A stretch of 14,929 bases of DNA from Saprospiraceae bacterium (GTDB taxonomy: Bacteria; Bacteroidota; Bacteroidia; Chitinophagales; Saprospiraceae). Each line of letters opens with the position of its first letter. Position 1 is the first letter of the stretch. A program made the translations under genes and the position numbers. Shown here piece after piece: positions 6,747 to 14,752 of this stretch. Under the pieces are notes generated by a model. It was not told the DNA's origin, ran no database searches, and was given only the letters and a program-made list of their open reading frames with translations. The stretch covers positions 1 to 14,929 of the forward strand of contig JAHDBO010000019.1 in the NCBI GenBank assembly GCA_020630355.1, written 5' to 3'.

Positions 6747-8105
6747 CTAGGGCTTCATGCTTTCTGTCTTCCACTTTTCTAGGTTTTCACAACTATTGTC
6801 CATTGATTTAAAGGACACAAAAGTTGATTTCAATGTTTCTTCTAGCCATTTTATCAAATGACCACTTTTTTTACTCTCTACTGCCGCTCCTTTTATTTTA
6901 GAGTAATCTTGTTCTAAATTAGCTTTGTGTGGTGCCGTTCTAGATTTGAGCAATACCATTCTATAAGAAGTTTCGCCACGCCTCGTCAAAAATTCAATCG
7001 GAGAAGATACTCCTCCAACTTCCATTGTATCAATGGTAAAATACACATCAGGGTCCAAATCACCAATCTCAAAGAAAGTGTTCCCCGTTTTGGGGTTTAG
7101 CATTAAGCCCCCATTGCTGTAACTCTGCAATTTATCATCCGAGAAACGCCTGACAGCAAACTCGAAGGGTAGCGAGTCAATCCGAATCAAATGTGCAATG
7201 CTATCCAGTTTTGATGCTGCTAGTGCTTTATCTTCCTCGGTAATACTTGGTTTAATCAGGATGTGCCTTGTATGAATCCTGTTCCCTCGCCTTTCCAGGA
7301 GCTGGATAATATGAAAACCAAATTCCGTTTCTACAATATCAGAGATTTCATTTTGCTCTAAGTTGTATGCCGCTGCTTCAAACTCAGGGACAAATCCCCC
7401 TCGTTTTTGCCACCCCAGATCACCTCCTAATCGAGCCGAACCCGAATCATCAGAAAATTTCGAGGCTAAGTTCTCAAAGCTTTCTTCTTTATTGGTAATC
7501 TGATTTTTTATTTTTTCAGCTTTCGCCAATGCTTTGCTGCGTTCTGCTTCATTCACTTCGGGGTGAAACACAATCTCCCCTACTTCTACTTCCGAATTGA
7601 AATAAGGCAGACTATCTGGGTGAATCTTATCAAAAAAAGCTTTTACCTCCGACGGTGTCACTTTCACATCCCGAATGACCGTCCCCCTCATTCTATCTGC
7701 TAACAGCTGGTTTTTCATGTCGTTCCTCATCTGCACCCTTGCCTCGGGAATAGACTGGCCATAAAACTCCTTGAATTGCGTCGGGTCATTGCCCATCATA
7801 TTCAGAATCTGGTCAAAACGTGCATTCAATTGCCCCTCAACCTCGGCATCGGATACTTCCAAGCTGTCCAACTTAGCCTGATTGATAAGCAGTTTTTGCA
7901 TCAAAAGCTGGTCTGCTATAATACACTTTGCATCAGGTGGCATATTCGGGTTCCTAGAGGCCATCAAAGCGTGACTCTCTTCTATTTCCGATTGGAGCAA
8001 TATTTCACCACCTACTTTTGCGACCACCTTGTCCAAAACAATTTTTTGTCCGCTTAGTAGGTTCGTCGCCATAAAAAACGACAGCAACAACACATATCTC
8101 ATCAT
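6747..8105 (-). CDS. surA: Periplasmic chaperone/peptidyl-prolyl isomerase SurA
   Basis: SurA escorts unfolded outer-membrane proteins through the periplasm and isomerises Xaa-Pro bonds. Its 452 residues match the family. A signal peptide (about 1-20, ending LLSGQ) leads to the conserved start of the mature protein (KIVLDKVVAKVGGEILLQSEIE), then a SurA N-terminal chaperone domain to about 165. Two parvulin domains follow. The first (about 173-272) has the clear core FSDDSGSARLGGDLGW and FGFHIIQLLERR. The second (about 278-388) opens with HTRHILIKP, but its core SYSNGGLMLNP is weaker. The C-terminal part (about 390-452) completes the chaperone module. The start ATG lies in an ATGA overlap (8102-8105) with the lipoprotein gene stop, so the two are translationally coupled. 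It is the last gene of the three-gene operon. Confidence 0.93.
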   Translation of the reverse strand: MMRYVLLLSFFMATNLLSGQKIVLDKVVAKVGGEILLQSEIEESHALMASRNPNMPPDAKCIIADQLLMQKLLINQAKLDSLEVSDAEVEGQLNARFDQILNMMGNDPTQFKEFYGQSIPEARVQMRNDMKNQLLADRMRGTVIRDVKVTPSEVKAFFDKIHPDSLPYFNSEVEVGEIVFHPEVNEAERSKALAKAEKIKNQITNKEESFENLASKFSDDSGSARLGGDLGWQKRGGFVPEFEAAAYNLEQNEISDIVETEFGFHIIQLLERRGNRIHTRHILIKPSITEEDKALAASKLDSIAHLIRIDSLPFEFAVRRFSDDKLQSYSNGGLMLNPKTGNTFFEIGDLDPDVYFTIDTMEVGGVSSPIEFLTRRGETSYRMVLLKSRTAPHKANLEQDYSKIKGAAVESKKSGHLIKWLEETLKSTFVSFKSMDNSCENLEKWKTESMKP

Positions 8106-8950
8106 TGAGTAAATATTTTGACGTAATTTCTACGGATACCTTTCTCGTAGAGTTCCTCCTTTTTCTGTTCAAGGAGTTTTATTTTTTTATTGTGTAAAAT
8201 AAATTTCGTAGCCTGGCCTCGTATAAACTCCAAAGGAGCGATTTCCTTCTGGGACTTCGTTTCTAATACTTTTAAAAAATATTGATAATCCCCATCTTTC
8301 AGACTTAGTGCCTGCCCTGATTTCATCCCTTTACTGAACGTTCCTTTTGGAAACTCTGCTGCTATATCATCTACCTTATGCCAAGTACTGTCTTCTAACA
8401 AAAAAGCCTCTGCGTAAGTATTAGAATATTTCATCAAAGCTAAAGAATCGTCGTCATTCCACCATTTCTTGACCTTACCAATATCAGGGGCAGTCGTTGG
8501 AATTTTAATGAAATTACAACGCATAATATTGCTTTCTAGCTGATATTGCTCCTTGTTTTTCTCATAATAAACGGTCAACTCCTCCTGCGTAATCGTAGAA
8601 TCTAGAGAAGCCTCGACGAGCATTTGTTCGTAATTGTGCAAAATCAAAGACGCTCTATAATCCCTCACAAGACGGTCAATATCCAAGTCTTTCGGCAAAT
8701 TTCGCTCTGCCTCGTGCAACATTAGAGACTTCCTCACCCACCGCTCAATGTAGGCATTGACAATCATCATGCTGTCTTGTTCCGATATACCATCTGGTAT
8801 CATGCCATCCAATTCCGAAATATAAAGTGTCTTGTTATGAGCTTTCGCCAAAACCGTTTCCTCTGCCTCATTTTCGGATATGGGACTACACGATACGATA
8901 AGCATCAATCCTATCAAAAAACAGCCTAAAAAAGAAAAACATTGCTTCAT
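8102..8950 (-). CDS. SurA-N/PpiC-like lipoprotein, apparently without a parvulin core
   Basis: This is a secreted lipoprotein of 282 residues. With the ATG at 8950 it begins MKQCFSFLGC and has the lipobox LIVSC with the lipidated Cys at residue 21. A GTG at 8959, touching the upstream stop (TAGTG), would add three residues, but the ATG gives a more ordinary signal peptide. The helical region following (AYIERWVRKSLMLHEAERN, then LTVYYEKNKEQYQLE) resembles SurA/PpiC N-terminal chaperone domains. I cannot find the parvulin hallmarks (a GGxLGW-type loop or a GxHI strand) in the second half. A substrate-holding role beside the two isomerases, anchored to a membrane, is a reasonable inference. It sits between the PpiC and SurA genes and overlaps SurA by 4 bases. 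Confidence 0.82.
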   Translation of the reverse strand: MKQCFSFLGCFLIGLMLIVSCSPISENEAEETVLAKAHNKTLYISELDGMIPDGISEQDSMMIVNAYIERWVRKSLMLHEAERNLPKDLDIDRLVRDYRASLILHNYEQMLVEASLDSTITQEELTVYYEKNKEQYQLESNIMRCNFIKIPTTAPDIGKVKKWWNDDDSLALMKYSNTYAEAFLLEDSTWHKVDDIAAEFPKGTFSKGMKSGQALSLKDGDYQYFLKVLETKSQKEIAPLEFIRGQATKFILHNKKIKLLEQKKEELYEKGIRRNYVKIFTQ

Positions 8951-8958
8951 TTCCAACA

Positions 8959-10914
8959 CTATTTAACCAAGCTTTGCAATACTTCCTGATTTACTTTGAT
9001 GGTATATTCTTTTCTTAAGGTATCAATCCATTCTTGCTCCAACTGTCCCTGATAGTCTGCCACTACAAATCCTTTTGCTTCTTTCAGCGACTTCTGCCGA
9101 GGGGCAATGACTTCCCTCACCACGTAGAACGTAGTGGAGTTGTCATCGTTTAGTTGATTAGAAGAAATCGCACCTTTTTTGAGGTTTTTTATTCCCAACT
9201 GATTCAGTCTTTTCTTGTCCAATACTTTCTCTGAGAAAGTCAACAATTTCCCTTTTTTATTGATTTTTTCAGCCACTTTACTAGCTGTTTTTTTTGTAGC
9301 CGTCTTGCGTGCTTTTTTCAACAACTTAGTGCTTTGCGTCTTTAGATTGTACTCGACAACCGTCGCACGCTCTTCGTATTTGTACTTTGCCTTATTCTCC
9401 TCATAGTACTGCTTCAACCCTAGGGTGTCTTTTGAGGCTTTGTCCCAAACCTCACTTTTCGTAATTTCAAACAATAAAATACCTTCTTGATATTCTCGCA
9501 TCAAGGCTTTGAAATCTGGATATTTTCGTTCTAGCTGAGATTTTTCATACTCCAACACTTCTGCATCACTAAATTGTTGTAGCAAATCTTCTGCTACTCG
9601 CTTAGGCGGGTTTCTACGCCCAAATGTCGCTCTAAAGCGGGCATTCCTTGCCAAGAAATCTGTAAAAGAACCTAGGCTCGTTTCTTTCCCTCCTAGTTCA
9701 AATAAAATTTCACTGGACGGTTTAGGGGCTTTCCATTTGTATGTATTGAAGTCCTTGTCCAAGCCCTCTAGAAAAGCTTCCCATACCCTTTGATTTACTT
9801 TATAGTTCGCTTCATTTTTGACTTTCGTCAAAAATGCGGTGCGAGCTTCTTGGAATCGACCATCCCGCTCTACTTGTGCTTGTAGCCTTCCTTTTTCCAC
9901 ATCATAATCTTGAAAACTAGGTTTGCTTATCCGTTTGAGGATATGCCAGCCCGCAGAACTCAATACGGGTTTTGAATAACCTCCATCTTTAGGAATCGCA
10001 AAAGCGGTTTCCAATAAATTTGGTGCGGTACTGTTCAATTTCCAGAACCCTAATTGCCCCCCTCTTTTCTTGGTCTTCTCATCTTCAGAAAACTGCCCGA
10101 CGACGCTATCCCATATCACACCCGATTCCAAGGCTGCATAAGCTTGGTCGATTTTTGCTTTGACCGTTGAAGCATCTTTTCCTTTTGGGACACGCACTAG
10201 TATTTGCGCCACTTCTATGGTGCCAATTGCAGGTCGCCTGCTATTTACTTTTACGATGTGATACCCAAGATTCGTTCTGACAGGATTGGAGTACTTCCCA
10301 ACAGGTGTTTCGTAAGCGGCTGTTTCCATATCATAAAAACCATTGGGCAATAAGGCATTGATAAAACCCATCTTCCCTCCAGATTTTGCGGTGTACTGGT
10401 CTCCCGAGAATTTTGCTGCCATCGACTCAAAGCTTTCACCAGCATCCAGTTTGTCCTTCACCATTTTTGCCTGTTTTAAGGCACGAAGCACAGCATCGTC
10501 GTTGTCCGTTGGCTTCACAGGGATCAGGATATGGCTGATTGCCACATCTTCCTTTTTGCGCTCGTAGGCTTCTCTCAGTAGCTTCTCCTTCACCTGCTTA
10601 TCAATCAGGTAAGAACTGGACAATTGTCGCCTGTAGCCTGCCAATTCTTGTTTCAAAGCAGGCACCAAGTCCAGTTTCATCTCTTTTGCCTTCTGGACTT
10701 TGAGTTTGAAATTCTTATATAATTCTAAATATTCTTCTAGAGATTTTTTTGAAAAATCGGCTTCCTTCGTATTCGTCTTTGCATAAATATATTTAAACTC
10801 TGATACGTGTATTGGCGTTTCTCCTACAGTAAACAAAACGGGGTCTTCCTGTCCAAACACATTCAAAACAGAAAATAAACCCAATAAAAAAGCTATTGCC
10901 AGTCTTGGATACAT
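8959..10914 (-). CDS. Large periplasmic PpiC-type peptidyl-prolyl isomerase
   Basis: This is an exported 651-residue folding factor. The signal peptide (1-22, ending NVFGQ) is followed by a short N-terminal chaperone segment. Two parvulin domains come next. The first (about 124-225) opens with ISHILIPVKP, has the core SGGKMGF (178-184) and ends LGYHIVKVNSRRP. The second (about 232-330) starts EVAQILVRVP, has GGQLGFW (285-291) and ends AGWHILKRISKP. The C-terminal half (about 400-651) is a helical region resembling a SurA-type chaperone portion, with a strongly Lys-rich stretch at 526-557. The start is ATG at 10914. It is the first gene of the operon; its stop TAG (8959-8961) abuts the next gene. 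By family it should assist folding of secreted or outer-membrane proteins. Confidence 0.92.
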   Translation of the reverse strand: MYPRLAIAFLLGLFSVLNVFGQEDPVLFTVGETPIHVSEFKYIYAKTNTKEADFSKKSLEEYLELYKNFKLKVQKAKEMKLDLVPALKQELAGYRRQLSSSYLIDKQVKEKLLREAYERKKEDVAISHILIPVKPTDNDDAVLRALKQAKMVKDKLDAGESFESMAAKFSGDQYTAKSGGKMGFINALLPNGFYDMETAAYETPVGKYSNPVRTNLGYHIVKVNSRRPAIGTIEVAQILVRVPKGKDASTVKAKIDQAYAALESGVIWDSVVGQFSEDEKTKKRGGQLGFWKLNSTAPNLLETAFAIPKDGGYSKPVLSSAGWHILKRISKPSFQDYDVEKGRLQAQVERDGRFQEARTAFLTKVKNEANYKVNQRVWEAFLEGLDKDFNTYKWKAPKPSSEILFELGGKETSLGSFTDFLARNARFRATFGRRNPPKRVAEDLLQQFSDAEVLEYEKSQLERKYPDFKALMREYQEGILLFEITKSEVWDKASKDTLGLKQYYEENKAKYKYEERATVVEYNLKTQSTKLLKKARKTATKKTASKVAEKINKKGKLLTFSEKVLDKKRLNQLGIKNLKKGAISSNQLNDDNSTTFYVVREVIAPRQKSLKEAKGFVVADYQGQLEQEWIDTLRKEYTIKVNQEVLQSLVK

Positions 10915-10996
10915 GGTATTGTATTTTACTTTTATAATTTTGTGTTCTTAGGATAGAAGTTCCTAACAGCAAATGGAACTAATATTCTCATAAAAA

Positions 10997-11014
10997 CTTT
11001 CTTAATAAAGAAAG
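10997..11014 (-). promoter_or_regulatory. Perfect 7-bp hairpin with T5 in the PPIase operon leader
   Basis: CTTTCTT and AAGAAAG form a perfect 7-bp stem with a 4-base loop. On the minus strand five T follow immediately (10992-10996), a terminator-like layout about 80 bases before the PpiC start. The stem has only two G-C pairs, so it would be weak. It may act in the leader of the leftward operon. Confidence 0.3.
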
Positions 11015-11049
11015 CATTGTAAAAGAAGTGCGAAATTAACAATTTTATT

Positions 11050-11061
11050 AAGCAATTGCTT
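11050..11061. promoter_or_regulatory. 12-bp perfect palindrome (operator candidate)
   Basis: AAGCAATTGCTT is a perfect palindrome near the middle of the divergent intergenic region. Such a site could bind a dimeric regulator acting on one or both sides. A 12-bp palindrome in AT-rich DNA can also occur by chance. Confidence 0.25.
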
Positions 11062-11144
11062 GTACTGTATCGTCAGCAATACGTTAATAATTAGTAAAAA
11101 CTTCTTTTAGAACAATTTGCGATACATTTATACAACGATAAGAG

Positions 11145-11531
11145 ATGAAGAAAGAGAGTAAAAGACAGCGCCAGGTCGCTGAAACGATAAAAAGAAACTT
11201 CAGCATGATCCTTCATCAAGAAGGGAGTTATATCTATGAAAATGCACTCGTCACCGTGACCAATGTAAAGGTTACGCCTGATTTTGGACTAGCTTCTATT
11301 TATATCAGTATTTTCAACACAGATAATAAACCAGCCGTTTTGTTGCAACTAGAGGAGAATACCGTTCGCCTAAGGCAATCGCTTGCTCAACGGGTCAAAA
11401 AACAAATGCGACGAGTACCACAAATTCAGTTTTTCATAGATGACACACTCGACGAAATGTTTCGAGTAGATTCGTTATTTGACCGCCTCCACGACGAAAA
11501 TCAAATGGGAGCACCTGAATCCACTGACTAA
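11145..11531 (+). CDS. rbfA: 30S ribosome-binding factor A
   Basis: RbfA binds the maturing 30S subunit near 16S rRNA helix 1 and helps late assembly and cold adaptation. The 128-residue protein is one KH-type domain of normal length. Family features are the N-terminal SKRQRQVAETIKRNFSMIL, the strand pair VTVTNVKVTPDFGLASIYISIF (about 36-57) and the C-terminal motif VPQIQFFIDDTLDEMFRVDSLF (about 90-111). The start is ATG at 11145. It is followed 16 bases later by the LolC/E-like permease gene, a neighbour order that recurs in Bacteroidota and suggests co-transcription. Confidence 0.96.
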   Translation: MKKESKRQRQVAETIKRNFSMILHQEGSYIYENALVTVTNVKVTPDFGLASIYISIFNTDNKPAVLLQLEENTVRLRQSLAQRVKKQMRRVPQIQFFIDDTLDEMFRVDSLFDRLHDENQMGAPESTD

Positions 11532-11547
11532 CACAAACCAGAAAATC

Positions 11548-12759
11548 GTGAACCTGCCCCTGCGCATTGCCAAACGTTACCTTTTCGGAAAGAAATCTTC
11601 CAATGCCATCAATGTCATTTCGGGGATTTCCGTCGTTGGTTTAGCGGTCGGTTCAGCAGCTTTGATTTTGGTCCTTTCCGTCTTCAATGGCTTTGAGGAT
11701 TTACTCACTAGCTTGTATAGTTCTTTCGAGCCAGAAGTCAAGGTACAGCCTGCAACGGGGAAGGTCTTTGTCCCTGACAGTATCAAAATCGAAGAAATTC
11801 GCCAACTTGAAGGCGTTAGTTCCCTCTCTATGACATTGGAAGAGGTCGCTATGTTCGAGTACAAAGGTGGACAGGCTTTTGGCATCATCAAGGGAGTGGA
11901 TGAAGACTACGCCAAGGTGACGGATATGGATTCCATTTTATTTGATGGCGTTTTCAAAACAAAAGAAGGGGCCAAAAACTTCGCTGTTGTCGGTTATGGT
12001 ATGCAAAATAAATTATCTATTAGTTTGGATGATTATTTTGAAACGCTGTCTATCTACATGGCAAAACGCAAAAAAACTTCCCTTGACCAGCCTTTCCGTA
12101 GACGGTTCCTCTATCCTGTTGGCGTTTACAAAATCCAAACCGAGTACGACGAAAAATACGTCTTGACCAATCTAGAATTTGCGCAGGAACTTCGAGGCTA
12201 CTACGATGGTCAAGTCAGCTCCATCGAAATCAAACTCACCCCTGATGCGAATGAGGCAGAAGTCATTCAAAAAATCAAAACACTCCTAGGTCAAGATTTT
12301 GAGGTCAAGAACCAATATGAGCAAAACGAGGCATTTCTTAAATTGATGAACATTGAAAAATGGCTGGGTTTCGCCATTGTGGGACTGACCCTAATCCTAG
12401 TCGCATTCAACTTGGTCGGCACCTTATTGATGATAGTAATTGACAAACGTAAAGATATTGCCATACTGAAATCTATGGGAGCGACCAAAAACCTTGTCCG
12501 TAATATTTTTGTAGGCGAAGGTCTGCTTTTGGCGGCATTAGGACTCGGCATAGGGTTCACGGTAGCCATCCTTCTAATCACATTACAAAAAATCTTCGGT
12601 ATCATTCAAATGCAGGGGTTCATCGTAGAATCCTATCCTATCAGTATGCGTTTGATGGACTTTGTCGTTGTTTTGTTTACCGTTTTTAGCATTACGTTCC
12701 TTGCCGCTTTGCTCCCTGCCAATCGTGCAGCCAAAGTTGAGGCAGTAGTGCCAGAGTAG
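11548..12759 (+). CDS. LolC/LolE-type ABC transporter permease (FtsX/MacB fold)
   Basis: This inner-membrane permease of the lipoprotein-releasing class would extract outer-membrane lipoproteins and pass them to a periplasmic carrier. Starting at the GTG at 11548 it has 403 residues and begins MNLPLRIAKRYLFGKKS, as expected for the family, 16 bases after the rbfA stop. A TTG farther upstream (11479) would overlap rbfA by 53 bases and add an atypical 23-residue tail, so I reject it. The first membrane segment is about 21-46 (ISGISVVGLAVGSAALILVL), followed by a periplasmic domain of some 220 residues. Three more segments lie near 272-297, 324-348 and 371-392, the FtsX/MacB topology. The cytoplasmic loop DKRKDIAILKSMGAT is the coupling helix for an ATPase. 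No LolD-like ATPase gene is present here, so it must be encoded elsewhere. Confidence 0.9.
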   Translation: MNLPLRIAKRYLFGKKSSNAINVISGISVVGLAVGSAALILVLSVFNGFEDLLTSLYSSFEPEVKVQPATGKVFVPDSIKIEEIRQLEGVSSLSMTLEEVAMFEYKGGQAFGIIKGVDEDYAKVTDMDSILFDGVFKTKEGAKNFAVVGYGMQNKLSISLDDYFETLSIYMAKRKKTSLDQPFRRRFLYPVGVYKIQTEYDEKYVLTNLEFAQELRGYYDGQVSSIEIKLTPDANEAEVIQKIKTLLGQDFEVKNQYEQNEAFLKLMNIEKWLGFAIVGLTLILVAFNLVGTLLMIVIDKRKDIAILKSMGATKNLVRNIFVGEGLLLAALGLGIGFTVAILLITLQKIFGIIQMQGFIVESYPISMRLMDFVVVLFTVFSITFLAALLPANRAAKVEAVVPE

Positions 12760-12845
12760 TAGATGGCAACACATTTTCACAAGGAACGCTACCTTATTTT
12801 TCCCTGTTTACACTTTCGTGAAAAGCAAGATTGGGATTTCTTGCG

Positions 12846-12853
12846 TACTTTTG
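12846..12853 (+). promoter_or_regulatory. Candidate -7 promoter element of mnmG
   Basis: TACTTTTG, followed by CA, matches the Bacteroidota -7 consensus TAnnTTTG exactly. It ends 17 bases before the mnmG ATG, giving a leader of only about ten bases. No TTTG is found at the -33 position. The 111-base gap after the permease gene also contains a weak AAGG/CCTT stem before five T (12781-12801), too short to call a terminator. Confidence 0.45.
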
Positions 12854-12870
12854 CAGAAAATATATAAAGG

Positions 12871-14736
12871 ATGTTTCCTAAGTATGATGTGATAGTGGTG
12901 GGAGCTGGACACGCAGGCTGTGAGGCGGCGGTTGCAGCGGCAAACCTTGGTTCTAAAGTGATGTTGGCAACGATGAATATGCAGACCATCGCACAGATGT
13001 CCTGCAACCCAGCGATGGGCGGTGTGGCAAAAGGGCAAATCGTGCGAGAGATTGACGCCCTTGGCGGTTATTCGGGCATCGTGACCGACCATACGATGAT
13101 TCAGTTCAGGATGCTGAACAAATCCAAGGGACCGGCTATGTGGAGCCCTAGGGCGCAGAGCGACAGGATGCTTTTCGCAGCAAAGTGGCGCAAGATGTTG
13201 GAGGAACATCCCAATATTGATTTTTGGCAAGAGATGGTCAAGGGTATCATCGTAAAAGATGGGCGAGCTTGCGGTGTGCATACCAGCATCGGCCTAGAAA
13301 TCGAATCCAAATCCGTTATCCTGACCAATGGGACTTTCCTCAATGGTTTGATTCATATTGGCGAGAAACAATTAGGAGGAGGCCGTGCAGGTGAGCGAGC
13401 TGCCACGGGTATTACCGCACAACTCAACGCACTTGGCTTCGAGTCGGGGCGAATGAAAACAGGAACACCGCCTAGGGTCGATGGACGAAGCTTGGACTGG
13501 GATGCCATGGAGACACAAGCAGGGGATACCGAACCTAGTAAATTCTCCTACACAGACACCCCAAAACTAACCAAGCAGCGTCCTTGCCATGTCGCTTATA
13601 CAAGTCCAGAAGTACATGAATTACTAAAGGAAGGCTTTGACCGCTCGCCCATGTTCAATGGGCGTATCCGAGGGCAGGGTCCACGCTACTGCCCCTCGAT
13701 AGAAGACAAAATCAACCGCTTTTCGGATAGAGATAGGCACCAATTATTTGTAGAGCCAGAGGGCTGGGATACTTGTGAGATTTATGTGAATGGTTTTTCT
13801 TCTTCTTTGCCAGAGGATGTGCAGTTCAAGGCGATGCGCAAGATTCGTGGCTTTGAAAATGCCAAGATGTTCCGTCCTGGTTATGCGATTGAATATGACT
13901 ATTTTCCGCCGACGCAATTGAGGATGAGCTTGGAAACTCGTTTGGTAGAAAATCTATTTTTTGCAGGACAAATCAACGGGACGACAGGCTACGAAGAAGC
14001 AGCCAGCCAAGGTTTGATGGCTGGTATCAATGCTCATCGCAAAATAAACGAAGAAGAAGCCTTTATTTTGAAACGTTCGGAGGCTTATATCGGTGTTTTG
14101 ATAGATGACTTGGTGAATAAAGGCACAAAAGAGCCTTACAGAATGTTTACCTCTAGGGCGGAGTACCGTATCCTGCTGCGACAGGACAATGCGGACATTC
14201 GCTTATCTCCTTTGGCAGAAAAACTGGGCATCCGCAACATGGAAGAACGGATGGAGCGTGTCCAAGAGAAGCTGGACAATGCTGCCAAGATTGATAAATT
14301 CGTCCGCAACACTAGCATCAGCCCAGATGATGTGAATGGCTATTTGGAAGGCTTGGGTTCTGCGCCATTGAAGCAAAAAGTCAAGCTGCACTCTGTCTTA
14401 TTGCGCCCAGGTGTCAATATTGAAAATTTGGCGAAAGCCGTTCCTTTTGTACAGGATTTCTTATCGACTATCGACTCGGAAACCATCCAATTGTCGGAGG
14501 TCAATATCAAATACGCAGGTTATATCCAGAAGGAAGAAGAAATGGTAGAAAAAATGAACCGCCTAGAATCGGTCAGGCTTTCGGAGGCTTTCGATTATGA
14601 TGCGCTCATCTCCCTTTCGGCGGAAGCCAGAGAAAAACTCAACCAAATCAAACCAGGCACTATCGGGCAAGCCAGCCGTATTTCAGGTGTCAGCCCTGCG
14701 GATATTTCGGTTTTGTTGGTGCACATGGGAAGGTGA
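12871..14736 (+). CDS. mnmG: tRNA uridine-34 5-carboxymethylaminomethyl synthesis enzyme MnmG
   Basis: MnmG (GidA) is an FAD- and folate-dependent enzyme. With the GTPase MnmE it modifies the wobble uridine of certain tRNAs to cmnm5U or nm5U in the cytosol. The 621 residues are full length. The dinucleotide-binding motif VGAGHAGCEAA spans about 10-20. SCNPAMGGVAKG (44-55) carries the first conserved Cys region, and the second conserved Cys, residue 274, lies in RYCPSIEDK. The FAD motif GQINGTTGYEEAASQG is at about 366-381. The C-terminal helical domain, which binds tRNA and MnmE, ends with SRISGVSPADISVLLVHMGR. ATG at 12871 directly precedes the conserved KYDVIVVGAG. No mnmE gene is in view. 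Confidence 0.98.
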   Translation: MFPKYDVIVVGAGHAGCEAAVAAANLGSKVMLATMNMQTIAQMSCNPAMGGVAKGQIVREIDALGGYSGIVTDHTMIQFRMLNKSKGPAMWSPRAQSDRMLFAAKWRKMLEEHPNIDFWQEMVKGIIVKDGRACGVHTSIGLEIESKSVILTNGTFLNGLIHIGEKQLGGGRAGERAATGITAQLNALGFESGRMKTGTPPRVDGRSLDWDAMETQAGDTEPSKFSYTDTPKLTKQRPCHVAYTSPEVHELLKEGFDRSPMFNGRIRGQGPRYCPSIEDKINRFSDRDRHQLFVEPEGWDTCEIYVNGFSSSLPEDVQFKAMRKIRGFENAKMFRPGYAIEYDYFPPTQLRMSLETRLVENLFFAGQINGTTGYEEAASQGLMAGINAHRKINEEEAFILKRSEAYIGVLIDDLVNKGTKEPYRMFTSRAEYRILLRQDNADIRLSPLAEKLGIRNMEERMERVQEKLDNAAKIDKFVRNTSISPDDVNGYLEGLGSAPLKQKVKLHSVLLRPGVNIENLAKAVPFVQDFLSTIDSETIQLSEVNIKYAGYIQKEEEMVEKMNRLESVRLSEAFDYDALISLSAEAREKLNQIKPGTIGQASRISGVSPADISVLLVHMGR

Positions 14737-14752
14737 TTTTTTGAGAAAAAAG

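Larger units (their letters stand above)
10915..11144. promoter_or_regulatory. Divergent control region between the PPIase operon and rbfA
   Basis: These 230 AT-rich bases must drive the PPIase operon leftward and rbfA rightward. A full -7 match TAATTTTG (+) is at 10935-10942, but it has no -33 partner and would leave a 200-base rbfA leader. TACATTTA (+) at 11123-11130 is one base off consensus and close to rbfA. No leftward promoter is convincing. Inverted repeats lie at 10948-10966 (TTAGGA/TCCTAA), 10997-11014 and 11050-11061, the last two listed separately. Confidence 0.4.

Noticed and set aside
8951..8959. GTG start for the lipoprotein gene at 8959
   Set aside because: The ATG three codons later gives a conventional MK-type lipoprotein signal peptide. 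The GTG remains possible because it touches the upstream stop.
11479..11547. TTG-initiated N-terminal extension of the permease
   Set aside because: It overlaps rbfA by 53 bases, its residues do not resemble the family, and the GTG at 11548 gives the expected N-terminus.
12781..12801. AAGG/CCTT stem plus five T after the permease gene
   Set aside because: A 4-bp stem with a 7-base loop is too weak to call a terminator.
12808..13281. A 157-residue minus-strand frame opposite mnmG
   Set aside because: It lies antisense to the well-supported mnmG start region, and its residues show no domain and the composition of a shadow frame.
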